A stretch of 8,154 bases of DNA from Nanobdellota archaeon. GTDB lineage: Archaea; Nanobdellota; Nanobdellia; Pacearchaeales; GW2011-AR1. The DNA lies in assembly GCA_018830685.1 (NCBI GenBank), contig JAHJRR010000054.1, positions 1-8,154 on the forward strand, read 5' to 3'. Of this stretch, positions 4,610-8,154 are shown piece by piece (within the stretch, counting starts at the first letter, position 1; each line of letters begins with the position of its first letter). The notes beneath the pieces were generated by a model. It had not been told where the DNA came from and did not search any database. It was given only the letters and a program-made list of their open reading frames with translations. The translations under genes were made by a program, and so were the position numbers.

Positions 4610-5392
4610 ATGCAAAAAAGGTGTAGTGAGATTCTTGAAGATAAGTCTGGACAGGTGACTATCTTTGTTATCATTGCGATTGTGATTGTTGGTGCGGTCC
4701 TGTTGTATTTCTTTGTTCTTCCAGGTTCGAGAGTTAATATTTCTGATTTTAATTCTGAGAACCCTCAAGGATTTATGCAAACTTGTTTAAATGAAAGAAT
4801 TATTGAAGTTGTTCAGTTAGTTTCGATACAAGGAGGGAGTGTTGAGCCAGAGCATTATTTTACTTACAATGAGGTTCCCATCGAGTATTTGTGTTATACT
4901 AACGAGAATTTGAAGCCATGTGTCGTTCAGCAGCCATTATTGAAACAACATATTGAATCAGAAGTGGAGAGTGCAATTGGAAATGATGTGCAGAGGTGCT
5001 TTGATTCTTTAAAAGAAAGTTATGAGGGAAAAGGTTATAATGTTGCCCTTGATACAGGGATTACACGAGTGGAGCTTCTTCCAAATAGAATTAATATCGA
5101 TATGAATTATATTCTTACAACGTCTAAGTCCGAGACGACGAGGTTTGATGATTTTAGTGTGGCTGTGGACAATAATCTTTATGAACTTGTTAGCATTGCG
5201 AATTCAATAATCGAGTGGGAAACGACAATTGGTGATGCTGACCCTAGGATTTACGGAAGACTTGATTCGAATATAATTGTAGATAAAAATTTGAGGGACG
5301 ATGGAACGAAGATTTACAAGATAGAGGAATTGAGCAGTGGAGATATCTTCCAGCTTGCTTCTAGGAGTCTTGTGTTCCCCGTTGGATACTAA
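4610..5392 (+). CDS. Single-helix membrane protein with SGQVTIF motif (first gene of surface operon)
   Basis: The 260-residue protein has a short, charged N-terminus (MQKRCSEILEDKSGQ), then one strongly hydrophobic helix VTIFVIIAIVIVGAVLLYFFV at about 16-36, followed by a soluble domain of about 220 residues. The basic/polar start, Gly-Gln just before the helix and a long hydrophobic run resemble an archaeal class III (type IV pilin-like) signal, with possible cleavage at G14|Q15. However, it lacks the Glu at +5 typical of pilins, and simple membrane anchoring fits equally well. I recognise the SGQVTIF..IAIVIV start as recurrent in DPANN genomes, without a known function. The outer domain has cysteines at 59, 95, 104 and 130 that could form two disulfides. 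The start is supported by the TATA box 25 nt upstream. The next gene begins one base after the stop codon, so this is the first member of an operon with two Cys-rich proteins. Confidence 0.75.
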   Translation: MQKRCSEILEDKSGQVTIFVIIAIVIVGAVLLYFFVLPGSRVNISDFNSENPQGFMQTCLNERIIEVVQLVSIQGGSVEPEHYFTYNEVPIEYLCYTNENLKPCVVQQPLLKQHIESEVESAIGNDVQRCFDSLKESYEGKGYNVALDTGITRVELLPNRINIDMNYILTTSKSETTRFDDFSVAVDNNLYELVSIANSIIEWETTIGDADPRIYGRLDSNIIVDKNLRDDGTKIYKIEELSSGDIFQLASRSLVFPVGY

Positions 5393-5393
5393 G

Positions 5394-7130
5394 ATGATAA
5401 ATAGAAAGAAATATTTGGTAGTGATTTTGCTTTTAGTTTTGGTTTCGTTCATTTTAGTAGGAAGCATTTCTGCACAGGAAGGTCAGGAAACATTGTATTG
5501 TGCGGAGAAAACTGTTAGTGGTGCTAGGTGCCAAAATGTTCCGTTGGAAGAAGTTGATACTGGTTTTAGGTCGGATAGGACTTCTTGCGAGAGTACTGCA
5601 TACTGCTCAAAGGGAACGTGCGTTAACACGCGAACGGGCGAGTGTCTGCCGAGTCCAGAAGCAACGTGTAATCCTGCGAAAGGAGGGTATTTTTACAGCC
5701 AACCAAAGGAGGAGGTTCCACAGTGTAGTATAGGTTGTTGCCTTCTTGGAGATGAGACGAAGTTTGTTGAAAGAGTTGCGTGTGATGCTCTTGGAAGCGA
5801 TTATAATGTTAAAGCTACTTTCAGAGCAGATGTTCAGGACGAGCCGTCGTGTCAGGCGTTGGCTTCGCCTCAAGAAGAAGGGGCTTGTATTTTTGAGGTA
5901 GAGATTGGAAGAGATTGTAGCCATGATACAAGAGAGCAGTGTCAGAGTAATGGGGGAGAGTTTCACCCAGGGCTTTTGTGTACCGCACCACAGTTGGGAA
6001 CGCTTTGTTCTATGACAGAAAGAACTAGGTGTGAGGTTGGAAAGAATGATGTTTACTACGTAGACAATTGTGGAAATACTGCCAATGTTTATGATGCGAA
6101 CAAAATAAAGGATATTAATTACTGGAGCTACATAGCTGGAAACCAGGATGTTAAAGTTGACGAGGGCGATGGTAAAGGAAACAAGGGTTCGGACACATAT
6201 GGTTCTTGTGGTGTTGGAGAGGGCAGTACATGCAGGAGTTACGAGAGGGGAGTTGATTCTAATGTTCCAAAGTATGGAGATAGTATTTGTAGGAAGACTG
6301 ATTGTGTTGCGAGTTCTTTGACTGGAAATGTTCCGAGGGCGAACGGGGATGAATGGTGTTCTGCTTCGATAAATACTTTTGAAGATGCTAAGCCGGGACA
6401 GTTGTCGTATGCTATGTGGTGCCAGAACGGAGAGGTAGAATATGAATTGTGTGATTCTTTCAGAAATAAACTTTGTTCAGAAGACATAGGGGGAGGTGCT
6501 AGGTGCGTGGTGAATAAATGGGGGGATTGTATGCTCCAGAATAGCACGACAGATTGTTTGAATGAAGATGAAAGAGATTGTGAGGTTGTGAAGGATGCAG
6601 GCGTTTTGAGAACACAGTATGGTGTTGAAAAGAAAATGTGGGACGACGACGCGGACAAAGAGATAATTGCTGCGTGCGTTCCCAAGTATTCCCCAGGATT
6701 TAAGTTTTGGGACCCTACTGGAACAATTGCAGAGAGTGAAAATAATGAAGACGTTGTGAGTATTTGTAGCTTTGCGAGTGTGACATGTTCTGTTCCTTAT
6801 ACGCAAGAAATTGTTGGTTTGACAGATTTCAGGGCGGGGGCGGATGTGAATTGTGTGAAGCTTTGTCGGTCAACGGAAGGTTGGAGCGAATCCAAGTGTT
6901 ATCAGGAATGTACACCCAGATGTTTAGATAAGACTTTAAAAGATAAGAAAGAAAAAACAAAGATTAACCAAGATTGGGCAGAAGGTTATCAAAACTTGTG
7001 CGTCTCCCTCGGAGATTGCGGGGTTATTGGAGATTACAAGGGTGGAGAGGGATATGGTAGCTGGAAGGACTTATTCAAGGGAGAGAAAATAAATTGGGAC
7101 ACATTGCCTGGAGTAAATGATAAAAGGTAA
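5394..7130 (+). CDS. Large Cys-rich secreted protein with GKNDVYYVDNCGN motif (second gene of surface operon)
   Basis: The 578-residue protein begins with a clear signal peptide (MINRKKYL, a long Leu/Val core, cleavage near SISA|QEG at 27/28). I count about 41 cysteines in the mature part (about 7%), spread evenly, which points to a disulfide-stabilised extracellular protein. Landmarks are CSIGCCLLGD at 111-120, EEGACIFE at 161-168, and GKNDVYYVDNCGNTANVYD at 216-234 followed by INYW. I recognise this middle block as conserved in Woesearchaeota-type genomes, but I know of no assigned function. There is no C-terminal helix, so it may be secreted and held by the neighbouring membrane proteins. 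The frame is open back to 5337, but the ATG at 5394 is chosen because the signal peptide then starts properly and the upstream gene ends at 5392. Stop-to-start spacing of one base on both sides suggests coupled translation. Confidence 0.8.
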   Translation: MINRKKYLVVILLLVLVSFILVGSISAQEGQETLYCAEKTVSGARCQNVPLEEVDTGFRSDRTSCESTAYCSKGTCVNTRTGECLPSPEATCNPAKGGYFYSQPKEEVPQCSIGCCLLGDETKFVERVACDALGSDYNVKATFRADVQDEPSCQALASPQEEGACIFEVEIGRDCSHDTREQCQSNGGEFHPGLLCTAPQLGTLCSMTERTRCEVGKNDVYYVDNCGNTANVYDANKIKDINYWSYIAGNQDVKVDEGDGKGNKGSDTYGSCGVGEGSTCRSYERGVDSNVPKYGDSICRKTDCVASSLTGNVPRANGDEWCSASINTFEDAKPGQLSYAMWCQNGEVEYELCDSFRNKLCSEDIGGGARCVVNKWGDCMLQNSTTDCLNEDERDCEVVKDAGVLRTQYGVEKKMWDDDADKEIIAACVPKYSPGFKFWDPTGTIAESENNEDVVSICSFASVTCSVPYTQEIVGLTDFRAGADVNCVKLCRSTEGWSESKCYQECTPRCLDKTLKDKKEKTKINQDWAEGYQNLCVSLGDCGVIGDYKGGEGYGSWKDLFKGEKINWDTLPGVNDKR

Positions 7131-7131
7131 G

Positions 7132-8154
7132 ATGTTAAAAAATACCAGAGGAAAGTTGGCTGTGGGGCAGATAATTGTCTTGGTAGTTGGGCTGTTTGCG
7201 TTTTCTTACATGTTGAGTTTGGAGGTTGGGGTTGTTCGTGGGCAGGGAGAAGCAAATACTCTTGGGGATTCTTTACCTCAATTACCTATTTCTCCAGATC
7301 AATTAAAAGAAGGGACTCTAACAGATAAGTCATTTCAAACAAAAGATGGAAAAAGCTATATTCTTGAAGGAGGAAAATGGATTTTAGCTGTAAAAGGAGC
7401 AGAAGTAACAAAAGCTCCAAAGACAGGTTTGAAGATTAGTAAAGTGGTTAAGTTTTTTTCTCCAAGCACAAGGGGAGGATTTTGGAATCCACAGGGTATT
7501 GACACAGCGTTAAAATATTCTGGAATAGGTTCTGCAATTACTGGTGCTATCAAAGCAACACTAGTTTTTAGGAGCACTGGAGATAAAACAAGAGCGGCTC
7601 AAGCAGGGGCAAGAGTTGGGGGAAGTGCTTTTGCTGGTTACTGGGCTGGAATTGGTGTCTCTAAAGGACTCGTTGCATTAGGCTGGATGGGAACTGGGCC
7701 TGCGGGATGGTTTGCCATGGGAGGTACCGCACTAGCATTTTGGGCTTCAAAATATTTGAAAGATGACACAGATAGGACAATCATATTTGAATGTAAGCCG
7801 TGGCAGGCGCAGGCGAAGGGGGAGAATTGTGACTTGTGTAATGACGGAGATTTCCCTTGCACAGAGTATCAGTGTAGAAGTCTTGGTGCAGGATGTGGCT
7901 TGATAAATAAAGATACTGATGAGGAGAGATGTATTTGGAAGAATGAAAAAGATTTGACAGCTCCGAGGATAAGTGCGGACGAGAGTGGATTACCTGATGG
8001 CTACAGATACGATGAGCTTTCTGACGGAAGCGGTGTTGAGATAAAATATGAAAATGAGGAATGCCTTCCTGCATTCAAACCATTTGAACTCCAATTAAAT
8101 TTGGATAAGGAAGGTTATTGTAAGATGAGTTTTGATAGAACAGATAGTTTTGCA
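7132..8154 (+). CDS. CKPWQAQ-type Cys-rich membrane protein, N-terminal 341 residues (third gene of surface operon, 3' end outside window)
   Basis: The frame runs open from the ATG at 7132 to the last base, 341 codons, so the protein continues past the window. It opens with RGKLAVGQ and a hydrophobic helix (about 12-29), an N-terminus I know from DPANN surface proteins. A polar region with SYILEGGKWILAV follows, then a Gly/Ala-rich stretch (about 121-200) with one to three possible membrane helices. Next comes a compact Cys domain: CKPWQAQ at 221, C233, C236, PCTEYQCRSLGAGC (243, 248, 255) and ERCIW (267). I recognise this CKPWQAP/EYxCxSLGxxC block as strongly conserved in Woesearchaeota/Pacearchaeota proteins of unknown function. 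Cysteines 311 and 330 follow. CN..C spacing recalls metal-binding knuckles, but an exported location favours disulfides. An in-frame ATG at 7117 with GGAG 3 nt ahead is a possible alternative start, overlapping the previous gene by 14 nt. Confidence 0.8.
   Translation, partial: MLKNTRGKLAVGQIIVLVVGLFAFSYMLSLEVGVVRGQGEANTLGDSLPQLPISPDQLKEGTLTDKSFQTKDGKSYILEGGKWILAVKGAEVTKAPKTGLKISKVVKFFSPSTRGGFWNPQGIDTALKYSGIGSAITGAIKATLVFRSTGDKTRAAQAGARVGGSAFAGYWAGIGVSKGLVALGWMGTGPAGWFAMGGTALAFWASKYLKDDTDRTIIFECKPWQAQAKGENCDLCNDGDFPCTEYQCRSLGAGCGLINKDTDEERCIWKNEKDLTAPRISADESGLPDGYRYDELSDGSGVEIKYENEECLPAFKPFELQLNLDKEGYCKMSFDRTDSFA

Noticed and set aside
4499..4780. N-terminal extension of the minus-strand hydrolase frame (253-residue reading)
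   Set aside because: It overlaps the divergent gene starting at 4610 and both promoters, is rich in Asn/Arg/Lys without family features, and the YdjM-like domain begins exactly at MNAKGH (4498).
5337..5393. Upstream start of the Cys-rich protein (597-residue reading)
   Set aside because: It lies inside the end of the previous gene and puts 19 residues before a perfectly formed signal peptide; the ATG at 5394 is the natural start.
5204..6806. Several minus-strand frames of 87-148 codons opposite the Cys-rich gene
   Set aside because: They are complements of a well-supported coding sequence with a signal peptide and regular Cys spacing; their proteins show no motif or start signal.
7034..8074. 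Minus-strand frames of 73-97 codons near the right end
   Set aside because: They lie opposite the continuous 341-codon plus-strand frame with the CKPWQAQ domain and show His/Pro/Ser-rich shadow composition.
1..8154. CRISPR arrays, insertion sequences, tRNA or rRNA genes, attachment sites
   Set aside because: No regularly spaced repeats, no transposase motifs or long terminal inverted repeats, and no tRNA-like or rRNA-like conserved sequence were seen on either strand.

Overview
The window looks like a piece of a DPANN archaeal genome, most likely of the Woesearchaeota/Pacearchaeota kind. This is inferred from gene content rather than a marker gene. The signs are: several proteins of types I recognise from those genomes (a short protein opening with SGQVTIF and one membrane helix, a Cys-rich secreted protein with a GKNDVYYVDNCGN motif, a CKPWQAQ Cys-rich protein, and DSDGG Cys modules); archaeal TATA boxes placed about 25 nt upstream of start codons so that several mRNAs would be leaderless; T-rich terminators; many N-glycosylation sequons; and small, tightly packed genes. 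No rRNA, tRNA, insertion sequence or CRISPR array is visible.

Layout. (1) 1-647: the C-terminal end of a Cys-rich secreted/surface protein made of three different small Cys modules. (2) 784-2232: a secreted, probably heavily glycosylated PKD-domain protein with its own promoter and a U-rich terminator. (3) 2294-3262: a compact two-gene module, an MNT-type minimal nucleotidyltransferase (antitoxin) followed 3 nt later by a HEPN/HepT-type RNase (toxin) that carries the RX4HXY motif. It has its own TATA box, an imperfect palindrome lying directly on the promoter, further AGGTTAT half-sites, and a possible 10-codon leader ORF that overlaps the nucleotidyltransferase start as ATGA. It is visibly more AT-rich than its neighbours. 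(4) 3345-4016: a small surface protein with a signal peptide, a beta-rich domain, a Gly/Ser/Pro stalk and a C-terminal ITGAAIG-helix-KRK tail. (5) 4019-4498, minus strand: a YdjM-like membrane metal-dependent hydrolase that converges on gene 4 with only 2 nt between the stop codons. (6) 4610-8154 and beyond: an operon of three co-directional genes, each joined to the next by TAAGATG (stop, one base, start). It encodes a bitopic SGQVTIF protein, a 578-residue protein with about 41 cysteines, and a partly sequenced CKPWQAQ Cys-rich membrane protein.

How the parts fit. Five of the genes make exported or membrane-anchored proteins, so the region is mostly a cell-surface locus, with a toxin-antitoxin-like module between two of the surface genes. 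The most interesting candidates for an undescribed system are the three-gene disulfide-rich surface operon at 4610-8154 and the regulatory region of the MNT-HEPN pair (palindrome, half-sites, leader ORF). All functional statements come from reading motifs by eye; no database search was possible.
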